In this document: positions 27,681 to 40,700 of the stretch, in pieces | How positions within the stretch are numbered: the first letter of the stretch is position 1 | Layout: each line of letters starts with the position of its first letter | NCBI RefSeq assembly: GCF_042242105.1 | Contig: NC_092012.1 | Coordinates: 12,129,470 to 12,193,469, forward strand | Source of the DNA: Pempheris klunzingeri | Taxonomy: Eukaryota > Chordata > Actinopteri > Acropomatiformes > Pempheridae | Direction: 5' to 3' | DNA length: 64,000 bases | Program-made: the position numbers and the translations under genes | Notes under the pieces: model-generated | What the model was told of the DNA's origin: nothing | The model's database searches: none | What the model saw: the letters and a program-made list of their open reading frames with translations, nothing else

Positions 27681-30600
27681 GGGGTATTGCAGGTTTTGAC
27701 TAACAGGAATTTTACAATGTAATTATTTTTTGAAGCAGAGGAAGTAGGAAAAGAGTTTACTTAATCACTCTGTGAAGTTTATTCACCCGTCCAGTTTTCC
27801 CCTTTTATCTCCCCCATAGCTAACTTTGGGTTGGAAGTATCGCAGTTTTCCATCTGTCTTCTAGTATCTCATATATTTAGTCATTTGGGTGCATTTTCTC
27901 CAGAATGTATCCTACCATATTTGGTATCAGTTTAAAGTAACATCGTGTGGGTTTAAACAGAGTTTTCCTAAACACCATGAGTTTGTAATGACTGAGTCAC
28001 CGTTAGGTTGTTAAAGTTTAAGAGATTAAAAAGCCTGCCCAGAATGTTCATGTAATTAGATCAAATAAAATCTGTATATGTGTGGATGGATATACTGTTT
28101 TAAAGCATCTTTTAAATTGTAAATATACGTGACGATCATATGAGGTCAAAGACAATGAGTGAGTTTGTAATTTATGTGTGAGGTATTTATAATTAATAAT
28201 GTTTTTGTAAAAGTATATGCACTGCTGGATTATCTTTGAAATTGAATAGCTACATTGTTTTTCCAGTATGCCATTTTGATCTGCGACTATTATATTTCTG
28301 TAGACATGAGGGAATGCATTCATATGACTATTGACGTTTACATAATAACTTTGCGTTGATAATGAGTCCATAACAAAGGATAATTTTCCTTTTGTAAGGA
28401 TGTTGTGCCTGATATGCCTGCGTGTAAAGAAGAAAAGCAACAAGAGTGATGAATACTTCATTTCATGTTTTAATTACACAGTTACATTGTTCAACACAGA
28501 CAATAACCTGAATTAGAATGTTTTACAGCTTCACACATCCAACAGAGCGAACAGTTAAAGAGCGGTATTAGCAACAGGGAGGAAAGCATGCAAGAAATAA
28601 ATACAAATCAGAGTTTAATTCTTCTGGCACAGTTAACTTCATCTAAAAACGCCAACAGGACCTTTTGAAGAGGGAAATAAAACAAAAGGAGAAAGATCTT
28701 CAAAGCGCCAACCTTTCCTACAGAAACATGTTTTTTCTGTAATAATGTATTGCACAATACAGTATAGAATGTTTCCCTACACATATAAAACCATAAACCC
28801 TTTTTTTTTTTCAATTTATGTAAAGGTAAAAACGGGACCATCCTGAGCCATGGCTTTTGGGAAAACAAGTGCTGTATCCACTGTTTGCCACTTTAGCTTT
28901 CTACTGTAGCTATTCATCAGTGCCTGTTTCACAGGAAGGATGTGTCACCATCACATCAGATGAGCCTTGAAACGTCATTGGTAGAGTTACTGGTTGGAGC
29001 AGGGAGGGACAAATTCCAACCTGCTAATATTTGTCTTTTCTAAACATGCGTTTTGCCCATATCATGTACACAGTTAAACAAATAGAAAAGTGGCTGATGT
29101 AAAGTGTTCAGAGACCCTTGGATGGTATTCACAACAGCAGAGCCCTTATGCGTTTGCCATCTATAATATCTTCAGAGACAAAAGTATATGACACATTGGC
29201 ACCAATCTCATTGGTGTCATGACTTAATGGATCCTACTCCTGGCTGAACAGAGCTTTCATCTGATCTTTTGTATCCTGTCCGGTGAAATAAGGAGGGAGA
29301 ATCTAAGTCAAGGACAGTTTGCCATTTCCTCTACAGCTCCGGATATTGTAGGACCTGTCCAACACAATCGACCACGCTGAGGTTGGATAATTCTGGGACA
29401 TAACACTAAAACCTTAACCAAAGTGAAATCTGAAGAAGAAAGTTGTAGCTTTTGGTTGTATTTTGGTCATTTAAAACAAGTCTATTGGGTTTGGCTTTTG
29501 TTTAGTTCGTCTGAGGGCTTACTTGCAGACAAGGAGGCACAAGCAAAGTACATTAGAGTTGAATGGAACTGTCATTGCAATGTTGTTTGGGTGTGGATAC
29601 TGTGCGCAGACACGGTATTTCACTGAACAAAGCCGCTGCTACATATTGTGAATCGATCTGCCACTGTAGTCTGTCTGGGATGTTTCATTAAAGCTCTGAA
29701 GGTTTCAAGTAGTAGTTTGTACAGAGACGCGCAAACAAAAAGGATTTCTTTTTCTTTTTTTTTCTTTTTTCTACAAAAACACACATACCACCATCCACAC
29801 ACAAATATACACTCACCACGTATTCATTTGATCTCTGCAAGGCTTTGTAACTGTAAGAACACGCAATCAGTAGGCTTATCCAAAGGAGATGCTTCTATTA
29901 TTTTCACAGAAGCACTATTCAACATGTAGACAACAAGCGCTTTGATTGCTTGAATAAGAATTCTACATGTTTGAGACTCAGCCGGGTTGTCGAGCGTGCT
30001 CTTCACCCTTGTGCCCTGACTGTGTGTATATCAGACACTTTGGTTAACTGATGTAGTGGAGCTTCTAACCTCATTATTCTGGTCTGTCAATACACACCAT
30101 GTCAAAGCCTTCTATGGCAATGCAGGAGTACTTTGGTCTGTGCTTTTATTGGTTTTGGACAACAAATGGCATGTCATGGTTGCTTCTGTGTTCTGTTGAG
30201 TAATATGCGGGTTGGATTGTACGTGTGCCTGTTATTAAATTCCAGCAGTATCGGTTTGGTTAGTGGGATGAGGTCTGATGAGAATAAGTATTCTACTACA
30301 TAGGTCTACTAATGGCAGTTCCTTTCAACGCTTAAATTTGAATAATTTCCAGTCAGATTCACATGATCCCTTTTGAATGTGCGTTTCCGTGTCTGCTCTC
30401 AGCCCAGCTTTTCAAAGTCCAGGTCAACCTCTCCTGGTGGTTAGCTGTATGGTCACAGGAGGTAGCTTGTATGATGGGGTAATGGGGGGGTGGGGGAGGG
30501 TGGGCGTTATGAAGAGTGGTCTGTGGTAGTGGTGGAGGAATTAGACATAGGGGGCAAAGGACGCAAAAAGGCTGAGGTCGTCGCCATATCCAGGTAACTA

Positions 30601-31199
30601 TAACACACATACAGAAATGCTACACACGGATGCAGGGGTACCTTGCAGCGTATCCCATTTGAATTATAGGTCTCAGATAGTCCAAAAAAGATTCACTTTA
30701 TCCATCTGTTGATGAACAAAAAGAAAATGACCAATTTTTTTTGTCCCAAGTTTGGTCCAAGTGTGTATGAGGCCAACCATGGCGGGTTTACAATGATCTC
30801 TATAGCATTTGTATGAGCTACAGGCCCTCTGATGCTTTAGGCAGAGGCCTTGAAAATGTTTAACGTACATGTGTTTAACAGAGGTGATCATATTGCTGGA
30901 GCATATGGGAAGGGCTGAAAGAAATAAAATAAAGTAAACCTAAAGAGTTGAGGCTACTCTCTTGGCCTTGGAAATAAAGACCTGCCCCAGGTCTGCAGCT
31001 TATGCTCAAAATTGCATCTCCACAATTGAACAATAATCAGTTAAAAACAATAGTTCAAAGATTGGGTGTTAAAATTAGTTTTGAGGTTTACTGTAGCTTA
31101 ACACTGGCGTATCACTTAATTCTACAGTAATGGCTTGTCCTGCACCTTTGGGGAAACAAACACTCCTAACCACACACACACAGGTTGATGAGGACCAAG

Positions 31200-31243
31200 A
31201 GAGAGAGAGAGAGAGAAAGAGAAAGAGAGAGAGAGAGAGAGAG
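31200..31243 (+). repeat. (GA)n tract
   Basis: An imperfect GA tract of about 44 bp in the cbfa2t3 3' flank. If the 3' UTR extends this far, the mRNA would carry a (CU)n run here. Confidence 0.9.
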
Positions 31244-33975
31244 GGTCACCACAGTGGCAAGAAACAGAACACTTGACATGATATATCAAGTATGCGAATT
31301 CCTAAATTTGGTGTGAAGGGACTTCATTTGAAACGGAGCCACCACTTTTTTCTTTTTTTCAGACTATGATATTTATATTTGGGCTTTTTTCTTCATAATA
31401 CACACTGTTGAGTCCCCTCCTGCAGGATGTGAACTGACCCGGGGTGAATGAAGCACACGACAATGACATAATTTAGTCCCAACTTCGCCACAGCAACCAA
31501 GTTTAAGCAGATTAAAACGAAACACCAAGAAAATTAATTCTTTCAGAAAATGTTCTGAAGGTCTCGTAGTGTCCATCCACCCTTAGTCTGTTTTCATCCG
31601 TTTTCAGCTACATGTGTCGTGGTCCTATATGGAGCCATTTTACCTCTGTTACCAACAGTCTCCTCCACTCAGGGTCACATGACACTTTGATTTGAGTGAA
31701 AATTGTATGAGAGAAAAAGGAAAATTAACAAATTTGAGAAACAAATGTACTGTGAGAAAATCATATTCTGGACATTAAACTTTAAAGGTTTCTGTTATTT
31801 GGCAAACACATTTTTGGACCTCTTTAAATACTATGTACATTCACATTAAGTTACTGATGTTACTTTAAATATATTTATATGTATCTATATTATATGACAC
31901 CCTATGGGCAGTTGCTGAGGTTCCATTCAGTAGCTGAATTCTCTTCATATTGCACCTCCGTCCTCTCACTGTCTTACAATGCGAGCAATACAAAATATTC
32001 TACAAGAGGGGTTTCATCTCATTAATATAGATACAACAAATCAAACCATAAGTAAAATGTGGGGCTTCCTCTCGTATACGAGTGTCCTTGCTCTGACTTC
32101 ACTGCTCAGCCCGAACTTAAAGGAGGAAAATGAAAAGTAACAAAACCAAAACAAAGTCAATCTTTCTGGATATACACAAGGGCAGCACATATGGACATCA
32201 GTGACAAGAGACATATTTGAAATTTGAAAAGAGGAACAATATCTACAAGCAGGTTCAAACCCTTCCCACGTGACTGCTCTGAGGCTCTGGCCAAAGCAGA
32301 CTGGGGTCAGGGGCAGACTTGAGTCAAGTAATCGGGGAAGAGCGTAGAAGGGAGGTGTGGGGTGAGGGGAGGTAGAAAGAGAGAGGAGAACCAAGTCTAC
32401 ACCGCCCTTTACTAGGCTCTTTCATCTGTTTATCATGCTTTGGAAAAGGAGGGAGTGAATGTAAAGGTAACAGCAATTCCTTGAAATATCTCCTCGTTGC
32501 GGAGCTTTAAAAAAACAACTTACAAACAATCATCCCATACGTTTCCGCGGTATGCAATGCCTTCTTCGACAATGTTTTCAAGCTTGTTTTGAGGTTTTTT
32601 GGCAGCTCCGTTGCCATTAATGTATCTTCATCTCCTTTGAGGCTGTGTAGCTTTTCCTTTCCTCTTTTTTTTTCCTCTCTGTCCTCTCTGTAACCATTCA
32701 CAAAAAAATCACACTGTGGCAGGGTTTCCATCCATTTCATCAAGTCTTTCTTGTAGGCAAGTTCACAGCATTGTCCTTATTCACTAGTCTGGGCCATCAC
32801 TGAGGAATCGCTGTACTTTTGTCCAGACTGCAGGAGGCAGCTGCAGATCAAAGGAGGTCACAGTTTTTTTTTTTTTAAATGTCTGACTATCTCTGGGTCC
32901 CGTTCTGCAGCTTCTCTGCAGCCTGGTCCTCTCAGGGCTGGCTTATCTGCTGAGGAGGTGATGTTGCTTTGCGTTTGGTTATAAGATGAGTGCTTCTCCT
33001 TATCGCTTACTTACTCACTTTGGCAGTGTAATACAAAGGTTTGGATCATGTCATCATGTCATCTTTGAATTCATTTGGGTTCACAATGGTGCAGAGAGGT
33101 GAGTCCGGTGTAGATTTTCTTGGCTCGCTAGCAAGGTAGTTAGCAGTTTAAAATTTATTTATTTTCATATCAATATCGTTATCATCATCAGCATCCGCAT
33201 CATCACTATTATTCTTTATTTAGAATATTTGGACTTTTCTTTATTTTCCCTTAAAGCCAGAAAGAAACATTTAATAAATAATAAGCTGTTTCTGAGGAAA
33301 ATAATCGCATTGCAGGTTTTTTTCCTCTTCCCTCATCCATTTGAAAAAAAGGTATTATGTTCCTTCCCTGTCTCCATTAGGACACTGTAGAGTACATGCC
33401 ACATCAGTGAACTGTTTGGACTGGTAGTGCACATCTCAGGGCTGCGTGCTGTTCTCTCATTGGTGCTAAATTAAAGGGAAATCCAATCCAAGTGCTAATC
33501 AGCCTCGTCATCCCACCATCAATGTTGCCTTACCACAGTCCTTGTCTTGCGTCCTCATGCGGACAGTATTTAACGCGTTTACATTACTGAGGGCACATCT
33601 TAGTCACGTCTTCAAGTCAAAGCTCATGTTTTCAAGCAAACACATCTGATATGTTTCTGTGACCGAACACAGAGATAGGAGACACTTTTCATGCTTTCCA
33701 CTACACTGAACCCCAGGCTGGAATCTTTGTATTTGTGGCTGTGGTTGTGTATGAGACAAAGACAGAAAAAGTATTTTTGGGGGGAACGTGACAAGTTGAG
33801 AAAAAACCAGTCTATCATCAGGTAGCGAGAAGATTTTCAGAAGAGCTTAGGATAAGAGGGGGCTGAAGTGGAAGGAGGAGAGGGAGCAGTGTGCGATGAA
33901 GATTCCTCAGTTTGGTTTTGTGTGGAGTGTGGGCACTGTCGCGTCAGTACGAAGGGAAGGGACAAGGGTCAGACA

Positions 33976-36705
33976 TCAGCGAGAGGTGGCATCCAGTAGG
34001 GCGGGGGTAGCTGGGGTTGTGGAGCGAGAGGCACTGCTGGAACTGCTCTCCTTGGGGCTGGCAGAGACACTTCCACTGCCACTGCCAGCCCCTCCAGCAA
34101 GACTGCTCTGGCCTGCCAGGGACAGGGGTCCTGGGGGGGTGCTCTCCGAGTGGGTGGGGGGCGCACCGGAGGACGCTGAGGAGTTGGAGGACGGGGTGCC
34201 TAGAGGGACACTGCTGCCCCCTGGCAGCCCCTGCAGGCCTTGACCACAGACATGGTGGTGCTTCTCCCAGTCTTTGTGTTGGCAGAAGGAGCCGCAGTAG
34301 CGAGCCGTGTTGCAGCCGCTGCACGTCTCACTGGCTTTCCTCCCGCAGTTCCAGCAGCTCTGTTGAGACAGTGGGGAGAGAGTGGGTTGATAAAAATAAG
34401 TCTCTTTTTTGTCCCAGTGTAGCAGAGAAGCTTCTCTTTCTAACATAAATGTACAGTGAAACCTAAAATACAGCATGTTTCCGATCTAGTTTATCTGTCT
34501 GATCCTCATTTATCCTGTTACTCTTTGCATTGAGATTTGATTTGAAGGCTTTAAATTATGGTCCAACGCCACTGGTTTGTGTTACCAGCAGGTGGTGGTC
34601 AACTGCTCTGTAATGGCTTCAGCCTGGCACTCTGCTCTAACCATCTGGGTCTGTCTGCTTTTATGTACACAGACAACTGGGCTGCTTCAGCCTTAATGAT
34701 GACAACATGGTGCAGCACCAAACCAACGGCAGCCAGCTGCATGGATTACACAATACAGGATAACTTAGAGGATAAAGGGAACAAAGTGAAGGGTAATGGG
34801 AAGAGCAAGAGAGTGTTGAAAAGGAACCCGAGGAGTGAGCGACTGAGGAACTAAAGAAGAAGAGGGCGGAGAATGGGGGCAAAATGTGAATGGCGGGTCT
34901 GTGATACTCACTTCACTGGAGTCCTCCTGCTGGTTGATTACTGTTAGTGCATCCTCAGAGGCTTGCCTCTTGGCCTCGGCCAGCGCTCTTTCCATTTTAG
35001 AGCGTTCGGCTGAGATCATCTCGTGAGCCTTCCTTTCAGCGTCCGACACGGCCTTCTGCAGCTCTGACATCGCCTGCCGCTTAACTTCATTCACTGCCTC
35101 CTCTGAGAGAAAGAAAGAGAGAGAGAGGTGTTGGTGCCTATGACCAGCGTCCCATCCTGCCTGCTAGGTCATCCTTTATTGAGGCTCTTTAAGCTGCCAT
35201 CTTGTTGTATCTCAGCGAACAGATGTACATCATTCAAGATTTAAAACTTTCTGCCAGAAAAGGGAAAAAGCCAGACTTCAATAATTAATTCAAACACGTC
35301 TGGCCACAATAATTTCCAAGTGCTGACAACAGCAGATGTCCCCAAAGTTTTGTCACCAAGTTGGCTGCTCATCCAACATCCTGGGATTCCCTGTTTGCAT
35401 GATCATCTTGTCATGAGAATAATTTGAACAGAAATTGTTTACAGTGAAGAGTGAATTATTTCCCAACCAGCGGGAATGCATATCTCTTTGCAGGGCTTCC
35501 TATAATGTAGATTTTATCATGGGGCCTTTTGTTCTCTCTGCACAAGCACAAACTGTATGAGTGAGGAGGCTGTGTTTTTACAACAGGCAGGTGTGTAGAC
35601 TCCTTTCCAGATGGCAGTCTAAAATAGAAACTTCCCGCAGTCCCTTCTCAGTGAGAGGTAGGAGTGATTACATTTTGCCATCTTTCATTATTGGCCTCAC
35701 AGCAAATGTACAGTACATGATTTCTCAAAAGGATTTATACACCTGTGAAATAGGTTGCCAAATATACACTATTTATTAATCAAATGCTAATGTGGTTTGC
35801 TGTGATGTTGTGTGATCACATCTAAAATATCATTTTCTTCTGCAATCAAACATTTTTAAAGATGATATGATTTCCTTCTCCTCCAGATGTAGAAGAGTAG
35901 AAGCACACGCACACCAAAACGCAAATGACACACATACAAGTGGCTCTCCAGGTGTATTAGGCCAACCAAGTAGAAGGTGAGACTGATATTGTTCTTTCAA
36001 CTGCTCCCCATTTCCTCCAGTCAGTGTTTGTTTGAGGGGGAACTCATAAATAACTGTCACTTTTCCCTCGCCGCTCCACACCATTTATTTCAAACTACTG
36101 TGCAAAAAGATAGGCAAGGGACTGTGACTGCATGTATGTCTGTGTGTGTGTGTGTGTGCATGTGTGCACATGCCAATATACTAAAAAGTTGGTATTCTGT
36201 CAGTCCTGTCAACATACAGTCACAGACACATGTCTCAATGCTTTCCCTCATCCCGTTTCTACCTTTATCCTTCATTTCATTTCTGCTCCTTTTTTCCTTT
36301 TCTTACACCCCTCCTCCTACTCTTTCTTCTATCCCTCGCAAACACTATCTGCATTATCCCAAGCTTCTCAATTATCTGGCCTAATGCATGCACCACTAAG
36401 ATTAGTTTGCAAATTTAATTAATTCTTATCAAGGAGACTGCATAGCAGATGCTGGGGCAATTAGCACTTAATGGAAAACACGGGGGCAGCAATATTAACG
36501 TTTTAATTCCACAGGGATTTGGCAAGTCCCTGAGACGTGTTATTTCTGTCTGCTTTTTCACACTTCAGATCTTATTTTTCAAAAGCACTGCAGTCTCTCA
36601 ACCTGAACCAGACCAGAGAATACGTGTCTGGGTTTAATTAAAAGCAAGAGGTGCTGCAGCTACATCAGGCTGGCTACCTGGCTGCTGAGATAGAGGTGAC
36701 ACATG

Positions 36706-36745
<40 letters not shown>

Positions 36746-37513
36746 TGCACGCACGCACACAAACACTAGAGGTGAGGTGTCGTGAGTGAGATATGATACT
36801 CACCCTGCCTGTTTTGGAGATGCTTTAGTGCTGGGGAGAGTGGGATGCTTGTAGTACCTGTATGAAAAACAACTGCAATTAAAAGAGCTTTTTCTGCTGG
36901 TGAAAATGCAGCACTGTATTTTGCCGATAGCAGCAGCATCTTTCCTCCGCAGGGTATTGGAGTATGACTGCAACATAATAGTGCTGGGACTGGGGTGGAA
37001 CCAGGGCTGAGCCAGATGACTCCTGGGATGAGCTCTATCTAACATGCAGTGTACGAGAAGGCCCATGCAACGCAACGCTCTGCTTCCACCTGCTCCCCTT
37101 TGGCTATAAAGTGAGCCAAAAATAATAAACGTGGTCAGGAGTTTTCGGTCTGTATATCTAAATGTCTGTATTCAATTCACTTCAGCGTTAAGTGTGTGTA
37201 CGGTGGTTGAGAAAACACTCACAGTGAAAAAGGAGGTGTAAAAACTTAAGAGTGTGTGTTTCTTAGGACAGTGGAGACCGGTAAAACTCCAACTAATGCT
37301 CCGCTGCTGCGGCCTGCCTCTGGCCAGGTGACTGCATTTTCACTGCAGATTTAACTGCAGCAGCCTTTCATAGTGGTGACAGATGGAGGGCATTTAGCCC
37401 TAATGACACAGAGGACCTCCAGTCCTCTGCCCTGATGGACCTACGGCTGTAAGGCCTCTGCTCTGTCTGCCTCAGTAGCCAGGGTGAGGGCCGTGAAGAC
37501 TGATGACTGTGAT

Positions 37514-37544
<31 letters not shown>

Positions 37545-37726
37545 GTTTTGTTAGTCTGTGTGAGGTCAATCATGAACACAATGGAGAGAAGAAGACGCTT
37601 GGCTCTTACCAGCTTTCCTCCAGATTTCTTCTGGCAGGTATCCTGAGGGAGGCCTGTGTAAGAAGTCTCTGTGGATCTCTGAAACACACAAGCAGACACA
37701 CACTCAGTCTCAATTACACACACACA

Positions 37727-37760
<34 letters not shown>

Positions 37761-40700
37761 ATCTACACAAACACACGTCCTCAAGTTTTCCATATAGTTT
37801 CTGGTTATATTTTTAGGACCATTACAAATGATGTGTGTGGCAACATCAGTAAACAAGCTGTCATCATCAAACATTTCTGGGAAGAAATCGGATTGCAGGA
37901 GTTAGAAGTGAATACGAATCTTAATTATGAATGAGCATGCAGTCAGCATAAGGGTGCAATCAGTTGGTTAAAGATCCAGGATGTTGCAGATATATTTGTA
38001 AGGCCTCACAGTGTGAGCAAAAATTTGTAAATTTGCAGAAAAATATGATAATCTAACTGACTTTTTGTGTCTAAATTGATATATTAAGGCATTTCCATCA
38101 TTTCAAATAAGCCCTACCTTGCTGTGAGTGTTTTTGCTTTGCCAAACATACCCTGTGTGTGTTTGTCTACCTGTCTGTCTGCCTGTCTGCCTTTCAGCAG
38201 CCGAGGAAGTTCCTAGGGGCAGTGACTCGCTGCTGCTAGCTGTGTTGGAGGAGGAGTTGTGGTGAGGAGTAGGAGGAGGAAGAGGAGGAGGAGGAGGAAG
38301 GCAGTGCTGTCCGTTGCTCCCACCTTTTTTCATCTCCTCCACGTCGCTGTAGCGCCGAATCCAGTGATTCATCTCCTCCCGGTCGGCCTCCTGGCAGCGG
38401 CGCAGCACCGTCAGAGAGCGGCGCGTCTTTTCCACCATGTCCATGATGCAGTTTAAGAGCTGCAACGAGACAGGACTGCGCATAAATTATAACGTTTACG
38501 TAAAGCGATAAATGAACGAGAGAAGTTTAATAATGTTCTATTCTAAACACAAACCAAAAACTAATAGAAAAAAATTTTGCATCTACGAGTTTTTTTAATT
38601 CATCAAACTTGATAAATCCATAAAATTTTCCACAGTTCATTAGACCAAAAGCTTGTGTAAAAGGAAAAGACTTACCTTTGGAGCGACTGAGCTGTAAATC
38701 TACACACTATTTTAATTGTCCCAAACACATACCACCTAGCAGATGTGTGTTTGTGTCTGACTGTGCGTGTCAGCCACTGCCTATCTGAAACTATCTGTTC
38801 ATTGACTGCATGCTCGTGAGTGAATTTCAATGTCTAAGAGCATTATAACAACGATAATGTAACAGCTGGGCTGCTGATGAACAAGTTGAGCCAATTCCTT
38901 CCACCCTTCTGCTCCGTTCCCTGCCAGCTCAACAGATTTCCTCCCTTTTCTCTCCCCAGTTGTAAACAGTGTCACTTTTTTCCACAGTGCCCTGTGTTTC
39001 CAGACCCGAGCCGGTCTGCTAAATGGGTTTAGCATGCTCGACATTCAATCCATATCATTATTCCCATTCATCTTTCTCTCTCTCTGTCTCTGCCTGCTTC
39101 CCTCTGCCTCTCCGCTCCCTCCCTTCCCTCCGAGTTGGCTATATTTATTTCAGTGAAGTGTTTCTAATTTGGCAGGGGTCCAAGCCTGGCCGGTTCTCTC
39201 CATGACTGCAGCTCTTGTCTCAGCTGCTCACCCCAGCTGGAGCTGCTCTCTGCTGGGTCCCGAGCTCCATCTGGGGCCCTGTTTCTGTGTGTGCGTCTGT
39301 CTGTATGAGACTGTGTGTGTGTGTGTCTAGTGTACACGATTTTGTCTTCATTGAGTTGGGTGCCAGGAAGCCAGATAGGTGTCTGTCTGTTCTTAATTCA
39401 CTACACTGACGCAGACCTCCTAAGGTCAGCTGTCCATCAACTGCTAACTCAGATGGGACGGGGTCTGTTATGTCTGTCATCTGCACATCGTCTTTAGCAT
39501 TAAAATGAACTTTAATCCCCTGCTGATCATAGCTCTTATTTTCTGCTTGAGGATGTTTCTGAATGAAACAAAGAGGTGATTCATTCACATTAAACGTGGC
39601 TACCATGCTGATACGTACATTATCAAGGTGCTTCCATTCCTCTGCCCATTCACGATCTGTGAGACGGTGGTCAATCACCTCCTCTTGGCGGGCTCCATGC
39701 ACTGCTAAAAGACAAACACATTGGCCCCTGTCAAATTCAGCACATGTACAGTATACTGTAATACTGACTCAAATCAGCAAAATCCTGTTTGACAAAGGGG
39801 AACTGGCTGAATTTCTAACTCCAAACCCAGTCTCGACTACTCTGTGACACATTATAGCAATCAAGCAAGCCATCAATGAAAAACCTCTCAGCTCATCAAG
39901 TGGCGCTTTTCTACCTCTACCTTGAATAGCATCCAGATCTGGTGAGGATGTTTTTACTTACTGTGGCCTTGCTCTCTAGAATCTAACTGCCTGATGAGCT
40001 GAGATCTTTCATAACCGTGTCCATATATGTAAAAGCAAACTGAAAATATTTCTATTTTCTCAGATTTATGATTAGTGAGACTGTGTGTCTTTCTGTATGT
40101 CCATGTTTGTAGTTTGTATGAAGGTTTATTTTCTATTTATTTTATTTCTTGTGGTGGCTGAATTTGATTTTTTTCTCTTTTCTTTTCTGCTTTCTGCTAT
40201 TTTCTTTTCTGTCATTGTTTAATTTTCTTGTATTTTATTATTTTCCTGCTGTGTTCATTTAAATGTGATGCTCTTGTTATAATATGCAATATAAATAGAA
40301 TTACCTTTTATCTTTTCTTAATAAGTTGAGCAGGAGCTATCCAAACAATCTGTTACCAAAGCCTCTTCATGCCATGGCTTTAACACCATACAGCAACAAA
40401 TCCCCAATGCAATTTGTATTCAGATTTAGCTATGTTTCATTTCAAGCAAAATAATTGTTAGCAGCACACATGTGCCTACTGTGATATGCCTTCATGTCCA
40501 ATCAGTGAGACAATTTGGCTGAGAATTCATCTCTTTCCTGTTGGGAAAGCACAAGGTACACATATATGGTTGCCACAGTTGTAGCACATGGGCATGTATG
40601 GCTGTGGTCTTTATATAGACGCACTGCCACGAGGATTATCACACTGGACTGACAACTGGCCTTTGTTCTCATACACCCCACTTACACAGCCCCAAGCCCA

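Larger units (their letters stand above)
26601..33975. other. Upstream region of pabpn1l and long 3' flank/3' UTR of cbfa2t3
   Basis: No coding exon was found in this 7.4-kb stretch. 26601-26900 is the pabpn1l 5' flank, with two short upstream ATGs and a G10/C25 homopolymer pair. 27500-27720 carries the AT palindrome. From about 28460 to 33975 the sequence is AT-rich and lies directly downstream of the cbfa2t3 stop. Minus-strand AATAAA candidates occur near 33155-33245 and around 30147, and an ATTAAA near 28472, so the cbfa2t3 3' UTR could be 0.8 kb or several kb long. A (GA)n tract lies at 31200-31243. Confidence 0.45.

Noticed and set aside
32245..32265. A tRNA B-box-like GGTTCAAACC on the plus strand.
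   Set aside because: No A-box at the right spacing and no cloverleaf could be drawn.
33896..34448. Plus-strand frames of 115-143 codons opposite the cbfa2t3 MYND exon.
   Set aside because: They are antisense shadows of a GC-rich coding exon, with no splice signals or family resemblance, while the minus strand encodes the full MYND finger.
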